Shown here: piece by piece, positions 46,787-58,889 of the stretch | How positions within the stretch are numbered: the stretch's first letter is position 1 | Layout of the letters: every line of letters starts with the position of its first letter | Assembly (NCBI GenBank): GCA_029962745.1 | Contig: CM057158.1 | Span: 4,838,815 to 4,902,814, forward strand | DNA: 64,000 bases | Direction of reading: 5' to 3' | DNA from: Echinometra lucunter | Lineage: Eukaryota; Echinodermata; Echinoidea; Camarodonta; Echinometridae | Translations under genes and position numbers: made by a program | Notes under the pieces: generated by a model | Seen by the model: the letters and a program-made list of their open reading frames with translations, nothing else | Database searches by the model: none | What the model was told of the DNA's origin: nothing

Positions 46787-49700
46787 CTGCAGAGGAATAA
46801 AACGGCATGATATAGTCATTCATTTTTCGCATCACTTATGATTACTTCTAAAATAGAAGCGTAAGCCCGATCCATCTCACGATGGGTATGTCTTTACTCT
46901 GATTTTTCTTTCCTAAATACATGTACATGTACAGTGTATAGCTGAATAGATATTTACATTTCGTGACACCATATATTGTGTTGTGTGATATCGTGTTAAT
47001 TTTTGCACTGACGAAAACAAAACAAAGCAGAAAGATATTTGCAAAAACAGAAGAGGCGGATGGTTGATGAGCCTAAATTCCCCCCCCCCCCCAGAGAGAG
47101 TGAGAGAGAGAGAGAGAAAAAAAAAAAATCGGGCACAGCACATACCTGAGTTGCAATAATCCTATGTTCTTGTTGTTGCACGCCGCCTTCTAAAGCTTCA
47201 TTACTCTGGATGATATGGACCTCTTGAGACGATGCCACAGCCGCAGCTAATCTGCTGAGTGCCGTCGAGCCGACGGCTTCCTCTTGCGACAAACCTTTGG
47301 CCACCATCATCTGACCGTTCGTACCAAGGACAGTGTGGACGGGCACCTTCCGATAAAAAATATAATTTTATGAGGCGTTCATGCATGCTTTGTAACTACA
47401 ATGAAAACTCAAGCGTCACATTCTCCTAATGACAATATGACATGTTGAATTATGCATCTATACTACTGTCACTGCATGTGCCGTTTCACCTCTGCAGAAG
47501 CAGAGATCTACTGGTATTTTTATCACTATGGGTGCTATATTTGTTGTTTTGTTTGTTTTTGTTTTTTGCTTTGCTTTTGTGGACTTTTGGTTTCTGTTTA
47601 ATTTGGGTTTGGGTTTTTGTCAGTGTATTTGTTTTTGTTCTACTCACTTGCATCAAAACCCCTTCAGGTAAGCTGCCTCCCGCTTGAACCTGTATCGTCT
47701 GAACATTATCCCTGTCCTCCAGGATCGATATGGTAGCTGTTTGTTCCATCCGCTGCATCTTCTGCGGTTGCTGCCGTCGGGCCTTCCCAGGCTTTGCCAA
47801 CTTAAGTTTAAAATTCGAAGCCTTGCTCACGCCTCGCTTCTTGCCGGACGGAGCTCGGAGGGGTGTTGGGACGGAATGGTTGTCGGAGGAGACAACGTTT
47901 ACGGGAAACTCGGGCATCTTATCGCCGAGCTCCTTCTGATGGGTGTCCACGTGCTTCCACATGTTGCCGCTGTAAGCTGTGCTCCAGCCGCAAATGTTGC
48001 AGTGGTAGGGGCGGAGGTTGGCGTGTTTGCACATGACGTGTTCGGATATTATCTTGTTCGTTGCGCCTGTAAAGTTTGAGAGCAGATAAAATATCCGTTT
48101 TATTATGAGCTCAAGAGTTGAACATGCATGTACACAACGTCATTATATTGCTCGGCACCTTCTAATATAATGTACTAAGATTACAGTCGATTATATGGTG
48201 GGGGGGGGTTCCCCCTCTTCTTCTTCTTCTTCTTCTTCTTCTTCTTCTTCAGTGATTGCAGAAAAACTATTGATGCACAAGTTTGTATAATCTCTCAGCA
48301 TTTCTAAATGTGATTTATTGTCATTACTAACAATCTGAAATCAATGTATTTCTAGTCCTTTAAAACTGATTACAGGGAGAACAGCAAATCAAATACATAC
48401 ATTTTATTTAATAAATCAATATCAATTCATTCCGCCAGTGAGCAATCATTATGGGCAATTCCACGGTAACCGACGTTACCAAGATAGAGTAGTAGTGGTA
48501 TTGTTTATATTGTAGTTTTGTGAATGACACTTGCTTCGGCTTTTAATTACTACAGATAAATAAGTTGATAATAGGGAAGAAACACATGGACAGTTTTTAT
48601 CTCAAACTGTATTTCTTATCACACAGCAAGCGAAAATGTGTCGGTAACTGATGTTACACAAAAAGGACATGGAAAATGATGGTGTAGAATCAAATTTATA
48701 TATCTCATATCTCAGACTTGTAAGGATTATGTAATTCATTTGACATTACACCTAGGTTCCTGGGAAGAGATGTGCAAAATAATGAGCAATTTGAACAATT
48801 TGTTTTAGTGCCATGAAAAATTTACTGAAGACATGTTGGTAACTGACGTTACGTAACTGATGTTACACTTAAATTCAACGTAGATTTTGCACATTTACAT
48901 TAGTGTTTCACTCATTAACTACCCAAAATCTGTTAAAGTAATCCATGAAAATCAGTGTAAATGAAAAAAAATCTGAGAGCAATTACTAAATATAAGAATA
49001 AGAGGCATTTAAAGCATATTTCCCTGACCATAGACCCATATTTGCACATTTTTGTTTATTTTATTCTCCGTAAGAAGGTCGAATTGCAGATTTTTAAATC
49101 TTAAATGTTTATTTGAAACAAAAAGAAGACCCTGTAGTAATTTTAGATTTTCATTTGGAATTAACAGGGTACAGTGCGATTTCAAATTTTGAGCTCTGTG
49201 TCCCATATGTTGTGGAATTGCCCTTATGATGAAGTTATGAGCAACTGAGTGATTAAGCCTACTGACTTAAGTTTCTTCAGACATACAACTCTATCTAATT
49301 TCACGTATTAGATAGAGAAATGACAGAAGACTGTACCTCTAAAGTCACAGTGCGGACACTTAACCGGTCTCATTCCCTCATGGGTGCGTAGATGAAGCAC
49401 CAGGTTGTTCTTGGTCTTGCTGGCATAGGGGCACAGATGACACTTGAACTGTCTGTTCTCGTTGTGGATGCGCATATGGTAGTCCAGACTAGATTGCTTG
49501 CGGCCCATGTAGGAGCAATGAGGGCACGGGAAGACGAGCATCGATCGCGGGTTTGTGTACTCGTCACCGTTGATCAAAAGGCCGTGCTTTTGTCGAATGT
49601 GATCCTGCGAGAAAGATTTTGGCATTAAACAGTATCGTAGTGAGATTTAGATGCGCTAATAGGCCGTGCGGCAGCACTTACTTCACAATGACAATTTATT

Positions 49701-51834
49701 TGGTTATGAACATTCTAATGATTTCATTCTCTTGGTACATGTATTTTTCAGTGGTAATTAACCGACAAACCTTTCTGAATAAATCATTCATTCTATATGT
49801 ATGAACTTTATTTTTAATTTACATGAACCACATTATCATCACGGATGGTAAAGATTATTACATTTTCATAGTGACCATCCTTGCTCATGCAATACGGATG
49901 AGTTTTTTTCATTAACATTTCCTTCGACTTCGCGGTGGACGGACATCAGTGAAGATGTCAAGCACGAGATTGATTTTATATTGACCTATTAAAAGTTCAG
50001 AATCTCTGCGAGTAGGAAGATGATCTCATATTTTGCACATCGTTAGGCTGTTTGTAACACTATAGGGCAAACCTGGGGTAAAAAAACAAATTACCTTGAG
50101 AACAGCTTTGTCTGCACACCTGTAATCGCATGTGAAACACGTGATATTTTTCTCACTGTCTGAAGCATGCATACGTCTGTAATGGACCTTCAGATTGTAG
50201 GGCGTCGTGGTGCACTTCCCACACTTGTCGCACATGAAATTCTTCTCTCCAGTATGAACAATGTTGTGCTTTTTCAGATCATGGTAACGATTCGAAGAGA
50301 AGTTGCACTTGTCGCAGCGGTGCAGCTGCAGTAATCGCTTGTGCTCTGCAGCCATATGGATACGAAGTGAAGGCTCATCGTTGGTGACGAATGCATCACA
50401 CTCCGTGCAATGGATCTGGTCACCGCCATCAGGGTAATGTCCATATTTGTGTTCCATCATCTTCTCTTCTTCGTTGAACTTGGCAGAGCAGACCTCACAA
50501 ACAAAAGCCACAAGTCGACGCTGGAGCTTCTCTCGATCTTCCCCGTGCACGCGACCCTGGTAATTCTTCCTCTTCTGAAGGGGTTCTGCGTCTTTACGTG
50601 GTCGCCCGACAGGCCTTTTTCGCTTTGGTGGTCTACCGCGTCTTTTCTTTGGTTCCTCATCGTCGTCATTGTCGTCATCCACATCTTCTTTAGTTTTTAC
50701 ATCCGCGCAAAGTCTTTTCCCTACTTTCTTGACTTTGACATTCTCTAGGTAGGACGAGAATTCAGACAGGTCCGATTTAGTGGAGCTCAGTTTGTCCAGT
50801 AAAAGTGGTCTGATATGTGTTACCGTGACATGGCTTCTGAGGGCACCACTCTTTGGAAATTCCTTATTGCATCCTTCAAAGTCGCAGATCACTTTAGTGA
50901 GCATTTGATCGTGGACATTGCGATAATGATGACGCATGTTACGCCAGTGGAGGCACATGAACTGACAGATAAAGCAGCGAAATCCTTCCATATTTGACAC
51001 GTGGCATTTCACGTGGACATCAAACTCGGCCTCCGGCATTCCTACCCCACGGCATCTCTCGACCTCGCATCGAAACATATCCAGACTGTTTTTCTCTTCG
51101 TACATCTTTTGCCACTCGTCGGCACGATCACGAACAATCCTCATGAACACCTTCATCGGAACTACAAGCTTCAGGTTCGTATGCCATTTACGCTTAGCAT
51201 CGTCCGCGGCACTCCAGTTTCGGTCTAATTTCCGACGAGAACGCTGTTCACTTTTCCGGGGACGACCTCGGCGTCGTGATATGAATCCACTTGTTTTTAT
51301 CTTAATCGCATTCTTTTTCTCCTCAATCCAACTTTGTTCTTCCGTAGATTCATCTTCCAAAGCGTCTTCACCTTCTAATACGTCGTCATTACCATGCTCT
51401 TCACTAACTAAATCATCCTCGTCTTCAAAGTCTTCAATATCGTCACTGTTCATTTCGTCTATGGAGATTTTCTTCTTCCTCTTTCTCCTTCCCCGACCAA
51501 GATGCTCCAGATCATCTTGAGGAGTAGCTGGCTCGGTAAAATCTTCAATCTTTGGAATTTTCACATTAGTCGATGTCTTGCTCCGAGGTCGACCGCGTTT
51601 CCTAGACGGCGACCTTTCCCTCTCATCCTCCTTTCCTTTCTCGTTTACAGGTTTATCTTTCTTCTTATCTTTCCTATCTGTCTTTTTATCTTTCTTCTCT
51701 TTCTTTTTGGGGGAGACATATTCTACCTCAATATGTTCATTTAGAAAGTGGTCAGCGATTTCAGATTTGTCAGATCCAGTAAACTGACAAAGTTTACAGC
51801 GGAATTGAACTTCTCCCTCGGCGTCCATGTTCAT
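46289..51834 (-). CDS. Zinc-finger gene C: 13 C2H2 fingers, AT-hooks, Q/H-rich tail
   Basis: Exons 51834-50095, 49604-49337, 48066-47648, 47346-47146 and 46786-46289 join in phase to about 1041 aa. Finger 1 starts at Cys13 (FRCKLCQF). AT-hook cores in the linkers are KRGRPRSK, RRRGRPRKS and a double one, KKRRGRPPKRKRPVGRPRKD. Fingers 2-4 and 5-8 follow as in B; finger 9 is split by intron 1 (after residue 580) and finger 12 by intron 2. The tail has a Gln tract and ends IPHDAELVMSMMQIQQ... . Likely a nuclear DNA-binding regulator and close paralogue of B; differs by one extra intron in the tail. The first ATG (MNMDAEGE) follows an acceptor five bases upstream; the second Met at residue 3 could also serve. 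Confidence 0.93.
47146..47346 (-). CDS. Gene C exon 4a
   Basis: 67 codons: VPVHTVLGTNGQMMV ... ALSRLAAAV ... REQQ-type tail ending IIATQ before gtatgt. Matches the first third of B exon 4 (LPVSTVLDGQTITL ... SALSRLSQG). Acceptor is ggaag, with a weak pyrimidine tract. Confidence 0.85.
47648..48066 (-). CDS. Gene C exon 3 (fingers 12-13 and linker)
   Basis: Starts in phase 1 with ATNKIISEHVMCKH, then YHCNICGWSTAYSGNMWKH. A shared RAPSGKKRG motif in the linker is also in A. Ends EGVLMQ before gtgagt. Confidence 0.91.
48453..49223. mobile_element. 771-bp transposon, GGGCAATTCCAC ends, TTAT target duplication
   Basis: Perfect 12-bp inverted ends gggcaattccac (48453-48464) and gtggaattgccc (49212-49223), flanked by ttat on both sides (48449-48452, 49224-49227). 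Inside, the palindromic motif GTAAC(T/C)GA(T/C)GTTAC occurs at about 48466, 48642, 48840 and 48856. No transposase frame; family not assigned. Confidence 0.9.
49337..49604 (-). CDS. Gene C exon 2 (fingers 9-12 part)
   Basis: 268 nt, cgcag|GATCAC to AGAG|gtacag. Carries DHIRQKH, FPCPHCSYMGRKQSSLDYH and FKCHLCPYASKTKNNLVLH. Confidence 0.92.
50095..51834 (-). CDS. Gene C exon 1 (fingers 1-8, half of 9, AT-hooks)
   Basis: 580 codons without interruption. The linker after finger 1 is Lys/Asp/Glu-rich (KKEKKDKKTDRKDKKKDK) and the one after finger 4 carries a run of acidic residues before the double AT-hook. Ends CADKAVLK before gtaatt. Confidence 0.93.
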
Positions 51835-53633
51835 TTCGCCTGGCTGGAATAAAATGCAAAAATAACAAAATATTTAAAAAGTACTTAAAACAAACAATGA
51901 AATACTCTTTCAGGTTATAAAAAATGGAGAATGAACAGTCGAGCACGGACAAGTCTCTCCCTTCTGATTTATACTCTTTCTCTATCACGATCTCAACATT
52001 TGAAGCGACTGCCATGCACAACATCAGTTGCCTTTGAAAATCATGAGGCTTCGCAAAGTTTTGTTTTTCGTTTTTGTTGCTTTTGTGTGGTACATTGGTA
52101 AAAGCACTCATTTTTATAGCCCCCCCCCCCCCCCCCTCCTGAGAAAGGAAGAAAAAAAAAATACAAAACAGAACAAGCAAAATCAGACAGGAAAATGATC
52201 GGTGATCCGGCAGTTTGGATGAACATTCTTGGAGATGTTGTAAGCCACATGCAACCTGGACCAAGCTCTATACTATAGTATACCTATTTTCTGATCCTAC
52301 GCCTAACCTAAAATATAACCCAAAAAAAATAAACCCACATATTTGAAAAAAAAAAAATAAGGCCATGAACATTGTTTTAGCGGAGAGTTGGAGACATGTG
52401 TGACAGTGGGCGACGGCTACCAAGGGACGGAATGTTATAGAACCTTAAAACCTTAAACCTTGCAACTTAACATCATTAATGAAGGGTAATTGAAACTTCA
52501 ATTCAAATCGAGTAGCTGTGAAAACAGATAAATCAGAAAAGCAAGTCGAGGAGAGTTTAAAAGCTGTCTTTCAAAAAAGGAAAACAAAAGAAGACAACAG
52601 CAACAAAACAAAACAAAATATTAGATGCCATACAAGAAACTTGAATTTTTGAAATAAGAGGTAGCCAAATCTATGTAAGTGAATCTCACAGTGGTTATAA
52701 TTGGCTTCTAAAACGCCAAGACCCTGGGAAGATACCCTCTGCAGTTCAATGCATTCTCTTCGGGGCAGATCTAAATTAACATTGCTGAAAGGATGCTGGA
52801 GGACCCTTAATTAAAACCGAATCTCGAATACGACTCCACTTAGTATATTTTATTTACTTGCAGGAGTCCCATCAGCCTTTCCTGTGTCGCATTACAAGAA
52901 TGGGAATGTTATTGTCTACCACTGGAAACAAAAAGTATTCCTTTTCTAGTAGCTGGCTGTATGTGAACCCCCCCCCCCCCCCCCCCCCCCCCCCGCCTCG
53001 ATCCGATTGCGCCTTTTGATCTGGTATAAAGAATACTAAATCATTATTCACATGTTCATTTTTCCCCTCTAACTTGTAATTATCCGTTTCTCACAGCATG
53101 CCCACCGTTTATGAAAGAAACTTTAACTGTCTATTAGTAGTCAGTAGTCTGTTGTCATAACGTGCCAATCACAATTCAATTTATAGATACATGTACGGAC
53201 AGATTGTTCTATTACAACTTTGTTTCCCCTGTCTCCTTCGTTTCCTTTTTCTCCTGTCAGATATCCTCGCATCTGTAGTCTGTATTTTTAGGTGGTCTGT
53301 CATATTATGACAGATCACCTTTTAATTTCGTCAGAATTTTCTTTATTCTTCATTAATTAATTATTATTCTTTTTATTGGTACCCACTTTTTTGTGTAGTC
53401 GAGATCTCAGAACTGGCTGAATCATTTTTCGTCAAATTTTCAGGAGTTATCAGTCATAACGAGATCTCGGATTTTTAGTCATTTTCAAGTTCATCGGGTC
53501 ATCGTGACGTCATCCAGGCGCCATTTTGTAAAAATCAACTCATGATCATATCTTCATAACGGAATGTCATTTTTCATTCATATTTGGCATGATGAATATT
53601 CATATCAATCTGAACAATTCCAACTTTTTAAAC

Positions 53634-53936
53634 GCGCGCGTACGCGTACGTCCGCGCGTCAGTGCGCGCGCAAAATTTAAAAATGCTCAAAATCACTCAT
53701 GGATCAAACCAAAATCCATTTCAGGTCATTTTAAGCATTTCAAAAATTTCCGCGCGTAACCGCCCGCGCGCGCGTATTGCGCGTGCGCAACTCCTAAATA
53801 ACGTAAAAACGCCGTTTTTTCTCTTGATTTGCAATTCTGAGACATTTCTTGACCATTTCCATCAATTTAGAATCGATTTCAACTAACCATAAGGCCGCAC
53901 GCGCGCGTCGAAGTTTGAAATCCGTGCGCGCGTCTA
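53634..53936. repeat. CG-alternating tracts (Z-DNA-prone)
   Basis: Clusters such as acgcgcgcgtacgcgtacg (53634), cgcccgcgcgcgcg (53761) and cgcacgcgcgcgtcg (53896) stand out in otherwise CpG-poor, AT-rich sequence. Confidence 0.85.
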
Positions 53937-54581
53937 TAGGGCAAATAACGTAAAAACATGCAAAAACATGCCCCTTTAAAATCCGCTATAGCTCGTTTAA
54001 AAGCATGGTGACCCCCCATTTTTTTTACATTTTCTGAAAGCCTATGAATTGAAGATTTGAATCCATGAAAAAAATTTGGGGGTCGAACAGTCGGAACGCT
54101 ACCATATTCTCATGTGAACTCAAAATTTCATTTTTTCAATTATGACGTCATGTTTTTTACCTTTAATCAAGACTATCTCGCTTATCGTTGGTCGATTTTC
54201 GCCGGGATTTCAGTATGTTGTAGCTGAGACAATACTCTTATATACCAATTGCCTTTATTTTTCATTTAGAGAACTGCATCATGGTCTTATCTAACGATAA
54301 ACGGAGGCATGTCATTTTTTCACATTTTGCGTGTATTGTCTATGGGATATGATCTTTTTCTAATTCTTGATTCTACATTCCCGTCTTTTTTGAGCAACAG
54401 CTCCTTTATTTCTGCTCGATTTTCGCCCAGCTTCGGATATGTTGTAGCTGAGAAAATTCTCTATCGTAAGTGTGCCATTTATTTTTTAATCAGATGTCAG
54501 GAACATATCGAAATTTGAACTGGAAGATATGATTTAGGAATCCCATTATCCATCTACGTGTTATGTCTATGGACTATATTC

Positions 54582-54649
54582 TGGTCCATCGGTAAAGCAC
54601 TGGTCTCACATCCTCATGGTCCCTGGTTCGACTCCCGGCTACGGCGGTG

Positions 54650-54684
<35 letters not shown>
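54582..54684 (+). mobile_element. tRNA-like SINE head with pol III A and B boxes
   Basis: A box tggtccatcggtaaagcactgg (from 54582, spanning 22 nt) and exact B box ggttcgactcc (54625-54635), followed by a long T-run (54653-54684) that would terminate pol III. A full acceptor-stem pairing is not evident. Confidence 0.6.
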
Positions 54685-54687
<3 letters not shown>

Positions 54688-55029
54688 TTTTTTGCCCTTT
54701 CATATTACCATCTTCATCGACTACGTTTACACATACAATTACAAACAATGCCATAACTGTGTTATTTTGCGTGTTATGTCTATTGCAATGCAGTGTACAT
54801 TAGTTTATGTACAACCCTATTGCAAATATGATTCATGAACGTGTATTGAACTTTTAGGGTTAACTTTGCATAATACTAAAAATCAAATCGTCCTGTGTCT
54901 GTGATGCTAGTCTCCTTCTCAGACCTGAATATTTTTCAAGTTCATCAGGTCATCGAAAATTAGATAAACTGGTGATTAGACGGCAAATAGATTACCCAAC
55001 ACAAAACGTTTCAGAACGTTCTTAGAACA

Positions 55030-55710
55030 CATTTATTAGGTCTGATACATCTTCGTCTCTAATAATTGTTACAAAACATTTTTATTAGATCCGCTTCGTC
55101 TTCGACTTTAATAAACGTTCATAAAACGTTTTTATTAGGTCTGCTGCGTCTTTGTCTTTAATGAACGTTCACAAAACATTTTGAGAACGTTCACAAAACG
55201 TTTTTATTAGGTCCGCTACGTCTTCGTCTTTAATAAACGTTCAAAAAACGCTTTCAGAACGTTTCCAAAACGTTTTTTATTAGGTCCGCTACGTCTTCGT
55301 CTTGAATAAACGTTCACAAAATATTTTCAGAACGTTCACAAAATGTTTACAAAACGTTTTTATTAGGTCTGCTGCGTCTTCGTCTTGAATAAACGTTCAC
55401 AAAATATTTTCAGAACGTTCACAAAATGTTTGCAAAACATTTTTTTTAGGTCTGCTACGTCTCCGTCTTTAATAAACGTTCACAAAACGTTTTCAGAAAC
55501 CTTCACAAAACATTTACAAAACGTTTTTACTAGGTCGGCTATGTCTTCATCTTTAATGAACGTTCGCTATGTCTTTGTCTTTAATAAACGTTCGCAAAAC
55601 ATTTTCAGAAGTTCATAAATAGTTTACAAAACATTTTTATTAGGTCCGCTACGTCTTTGTCTTCAATAAACGTTCACAAAACGTTTTCAGAACATTTTTC
55701 AGAACGTTTT
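55030..55710. repeat. AACGTT-rich minisatellite, about ten units
   Basis: Units begin ggtc(c/t)gct(a/g)cgtcttcg and contain aataaacgttcacaaaacg. Starts are near 55039, 55087, 55138, 55211, 55285, 55366, 55449, 55533, 55567 and 55645, so unit length varies from about 35 to 85 bp. Confidence 0.88.
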
Positions 55711-56538
55711 TTATCAGGGCTGCTTCCTCTTCGTAAATTTTCTCTGAATGGGGATTTTAATTGGGAATGACTATAATCCTCTTGATGACCATGATAATGA
55801 AAAAGTAATGTTGCTGACGGGATACAAACCCTGATGAAAATGATGAATAAAAGGCCAACTGTCATATACCTTTTATAATCATAGATATCATATCCATATC
55901 AAAAAGACGACAGACCACCAAATTCGTCTGATCGAATGACGAATTAAATCTCGTTTGTAATTGATTCTTTCCAGGGGCGCGGCGCACAGGCGCACAGTGG
56001 GCCAGTCGTGAGCAAAAGTGCGACAAAATAAAGATTTAGTCACTTAAACATTTTTTTTTTCATGTACTTCTAAGCAAAAATTACAAGTTGTTACTTCTCT
56101 GAGCAATATGTTTTCTTGAAGTCTTAATTTTAAGTGGGTAATTTTACTGCATAAAGACCCGATATTTGCATTTATTTATTCGGTACACAATGTGTACAAT
56201 GCAATACTGCGTTCAGTATTGCAGGTTTTTGCCTAAAGGATTGTTTAGTCCACTTCAAATTGACCATGCTTGTTTCACAATAGTTATCTTAAATAATCAA
56301 AGAGTTTGAAGGCACATTCTTATTCCTCTCCAAAGTAATTTCAGATGAAACAGGGAATAATTATGGAGGGAAACTACCATTTTTTTTTTCAAATACGCAA
56401 AATGGTAACATTACTGTCGATTCCCGCGTTGAAAATATCGTGATCGCCTTTCTTATTCAAGTTTTATACTGCTACCAAATGTGTCTCCTGATTTTTGCAA
56501 CTTTTCAAGGAAGAACCAATTTTCCACCTTCATATTCA

Positions 56539-56573
<35 letters not shown>

Positions 56574-57781
56574 TAAGCGCGCACTGTGTGCATAACCTCG
56601 TATATCCCTACCAGGCAGATAGTTTTAAAGATTGTGAACTTGTAATCTTTGCTTAGAAGTTGCATGAAAAAAAAAAGTTTCAATAACCACTACCAAATCC
56701 CTATCTTGGCGCACTTTTGAAGTTTTGCTCAAGACTGGCCCGCTGTGCGGCGCCGGGGTAAAGGGGGGGGGGGGGGGGGCAAGATGATCCATACGGCACA
56801 GGGTTTATACGTTTTAATTGAGCAAATAGTATCATCATATAGTTACATGACCCTGCTCTCTCTTCCCTATAAGTAATACGCTTAATTTTACTCTCTTTTT
56901 TTTTTCTTGATCACTTGAAAATTCATAGCCGACCCGGGGGGGGGGGGGGGCGACCGCCCCTTCCCCCTGTAGCCCGCCCCTGCTTCGTTCTTTCTCTCTC
57001 TCTCTCTCTTTCTCTGTCAGATTCTCTCCCCTTCTTATTCTATAATCATTATGGTCTGTTATCATTTCGCATATAAATTCTGCATTCTAACTAGTCTATG
57101 CATTTTCACTACAATCATTTGGGTAAGTAACAGAAAAACGAACACTGACAGAAGAAATGAAAAACGTTGAACTTTAAATGTAATATCTACAAGAAAGCAG
57201 CATAGCAACTCGGGCAGCCCGAAACTACAGTCTTTGGCTCCAGCCCCCCCCCCCCCCCCCCCGTGTGCGGGCCCGCGGGTGGGAGTGGGGGTTGGGGAAT
57301 CACGCCTTGCCTCCCGCGCTTGTCTTTTAACTCTACTGCCTTTAATTTGTTTTAAGGGAAGCCTTGTTAATAACTCCGAATTCGGAGAATGACTTGATAT
57401 TTGCCATGACATTATAGTTATGGCGGGGCTCACACTCGGGCTCAGACAGGCCTGCTCCAACGAACTAAAACATAGTTTTAGTTCTGTGGGCTGCTCTAAT
57501 GACAAGATGCTGACTTTAGCATGCACGAATCGTCGACCCGTCAAAGTTGTTTACATAAAATATGCACACAAGTACCATGCACAGCCGCGCTCTATACAAC
57601 AGAGAACTGCAATGGGAAGCCTATTATGTGTAACGCATAGGCTCTGCACGGGCCGCCATCTTGAAACATGTATATCAACGAATGAAAATACAGAAATAGA
57701 AATAAGATCTTGTTGGAAACTACGATGATATACGGCAACCTTATCAAATAGAACTGATCTACAGATTATTTTTTAACTTAC

Positions 57782-57940
57782 CAAGGTATTCGAGAGAAAA
57801 ATATGGAGAAGGAAATAAATTTCTGGAGCGAAATTCTTTGTTACTTCACGGGTACGGCAGTCTAAGTTTCCAACACTTAGACTTGTACGAGTCGTATTTG
57901 CATAATTTTGCTCAAGAATAACTGAGCATGCGCAAAGGTA
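57782..57940 (-). promoter_or_regulatory. Proposed noncoding exon 1 and promoter of gene C
   Basis: Donor AATACCTTG|gtaagttaaa at 57782. An NRF1-like site gagcatgcgca (57924-57934) lies about 145 bp upstream on this strand, the same arrangement as upstream of gene A. Confidence 0.45.
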
Positions 57941-58669
57941 GAGGACAATGCAAAATGCCGAGGACAACTTGGGGTGCAGAGGATTCTTTCGGTGACGGTA
58001 ACTATGCAATTCAAGTTAAGCTTCATGCATCTAGCCAATTAATCCCGACATTTTCTTTGTGTTTGATGAAATTGGATTTCAAATCGTTTATTGTTATTTT
58101 TCTTCTGAATTTATTTTGATTTGATATCCGTGCATGTTAATTTTGGATCGAAGGAATTTATAGCCTTACGGCTGGGGAAAAAAAAAATAACCAGCTAGTG
58201 TTTTATGAGATAAAAAAAGACAACATTAAAACAAAACCGAAACCAAACAAAAACAAAAAGTAAACAGGAAACAAATAGAGAAGCAAAACTACCTTTATGA
58301 CACAATTAAAAAATCAACTCAAGCATGTCAAGCGCAATTTCGAAAGCCTATAATACCCATACATCATGGTCGGATTTCATAAGCCATTGTAAAGTCCTCA
58401 CATTTCTAAGGTGACAGAGAGAGAGCTACTGAAGTTGCCTAAAGTTGATTTTTCGAAAGTAGTTCGTGTTATATAAACGATTCAAGAGAAATTTATAATA
58501 TTCATGCATGATATGCTTCAATATACCAGCCGCAGACTAGATAACAAAATACGTATAAAATCTGACACTTTCTCTCTCCTCAACACTTTGAGAGGTTGTG
58601 ACAGCCTATGAAATGGAAAAAAATACTTATAACTTATTCCTTGAAACAGACGACTCCTGCATCATCTAT

Positions 58670-58763
58670 CATTTTCCCTCTCTTCCCCTCTCTCTACTCT
58701 TCTCCCTCCCTCCCCTCTCTCTACTCTTCTCCCTCTCTCCCCTCTCTCTACTCTTCTCTTTCT

Positions 58764-58803
<40 letters not shown>

Positions 58804-58835
58804 TCTCTCCAAATTTCCGATGGCTTTTAGAATCG

Positions 58836-58885
<50 letters not shown>
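58670..58885. repeat. CT microsatellite and CTCCCTC-type minisatellite
   Basis: ctctctactcttctccctcc repeats pass into pure ct dinucleotides. Confidence 0.95.

Positions 58886-58889
<4 letters not shown>

Larger units (their letters stand above)
46787..50094 (-). other. Introns of gene C (between coding exons)
   Basis: The 4a/4b intron (46787-47145) has a C-run and GA repeat (47080-47118). The exon 3/4a intron is 47347-47647. Intron 2 (48067-49336) has a TTC repeat (48216-48250) and the transposon at 48453-49223. Intron 1 (49605-50094) has nothing recognised. Confidence 0.85.
53291..55919. mobile_element. Composite 2.6-kb inverted-end element
   Basis: Left end ggtggtctgtc (53291-53301), right end gacagaccacc (55909-55919). 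The left end is itself a near-perfect palindrome (aggtggtctgtcata / tatgacagatcacct). The interior has CpG-rich alternating tracts, a tRNA-like pol III promoter with poly-T, and an AACGTT minisatellite. No coding frame. Element borders are less certain than for those with target duplications. Confidence 0.6.
51840..57781 (-). other. Gene C 5' intron, hosting a 2.6-kb composite repeat
   Basis: From the proposed noncoding-exon donor (57781) to the acceptor at 51840. Contains C-runs (52122-52137, 52969-52995), the composite element (53291-55919), poly-T (56544-56571), G-runs (56764-56779, 56937-56950) and a C-run (57245-57262). GCCGCCATCTTG is at 57652-57663. Confidence 0.6.

Noticed and set aside
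54582..54684. Functional tRNA gene
   Set aside because: A and B boxes are present, but no convincing acceptor stem or anticodon arm; better read as a SINE head.
55030..55710. CRISPR-like array
   Set aside because: Units are of uneven length with no unique spacers, and the context is a eukaryotic genome.
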